Source: Chitinophagaceae bacterium UBA3961 (GTDB taxonomy: Bacteria; Bacteroidota; Bacteroidia; Chitinophagales; Chitinophagaceae). Taken from it: 7,164 nt of DNA. Both the position numbers and the translations under genes were made by a program. Of the stretch, positions 7,128-7,164 are shown piece by piece. The DNA is taken from contig DGDD01000119.1 in assembly GCA_002385265.1 (NCBI GenBank), positions 1,672 through 8,835 of the forward strand, in the 5' to 3' direction. The notes beneath the pieces were generated by a model. That model was not told the DNA's origin, ran no database searches, and saw only the letters and a list, made by a program, of their open reading frames with translations. How positions within the stretch are numbered: the first letter of the stretch is position 1; each line of letters begins with the position of its first letter.

Positions 7128-7164
7128 GATGACAAGAACGAGGATGAGAGGAGACGAGGAGCGA

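Noticed and set aside
7129..7164. Short open frame starting with ATG at the right edge
   Set aside because: Only 12 codons are visible, with AGA/AGG-rich purine-biased content; too little to claim a gene start.

Overview
The window looks like part of a Bacteroidota genome, plausibly Chitinophagales. The reasons are a roughly 2000-residue secreted alpha-2-macroglobulin-like protein of the Bacteroidota type, a DUF4476 protein (a family found mainly in Bacteroidota), moderate-to-low GC, and AT-rich intergenic repeats. The placement below phylum level is inference.

Layout: positions 1-152 are non-coding, with two kinds of short repeat and no convincing hairpin terminator. Positions 153-6128 (minus strand) hold one intact giant gene for an exported alpha-2-macroglobulin family protein. 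Its domain order is a helical N-terminal region, MG-type beta domains with an MG2 motif, a remnant resembling a TonB plug motif, the A2M core domain, a thioester-type domain with C-A-D-Q in place of the usual C-x-E-Q, and a C-terminal bMG10-like domain. Positions 6129-6287 are a divergent intergenic region with a spaced direct repeat and an unusually strong Shine-Dalgarno sequence. Positions 6288-7031 (plus strand) hold a small exported DUF4476 protein with an Arg/Asp-rich linker. A good intrinsic terminator follows at 7052-7085, then another copy of the AT-rich repeat seen behind the first gene.

Both proteins carry Sec signal peptides, so both act outside the cytoplasm. The first is predicted to be a protease-trapping or envelope-defence protein by analogy with bacterial A2Ms. 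The role of the second is unknown. They are transcribed divergently and share an intergenic region, which permits co-regulation but does not show it.

I see no mobile element, RNA gene or CRISPR array. No wholly new multi-gene system is evident. The points most worth checking are the altered thioester motif, the plug-like remnant at a composition break inside the big gene, and a roughly 43-45-bp repeat found on the 3' side of both genes in the same orientation relative to transcription.
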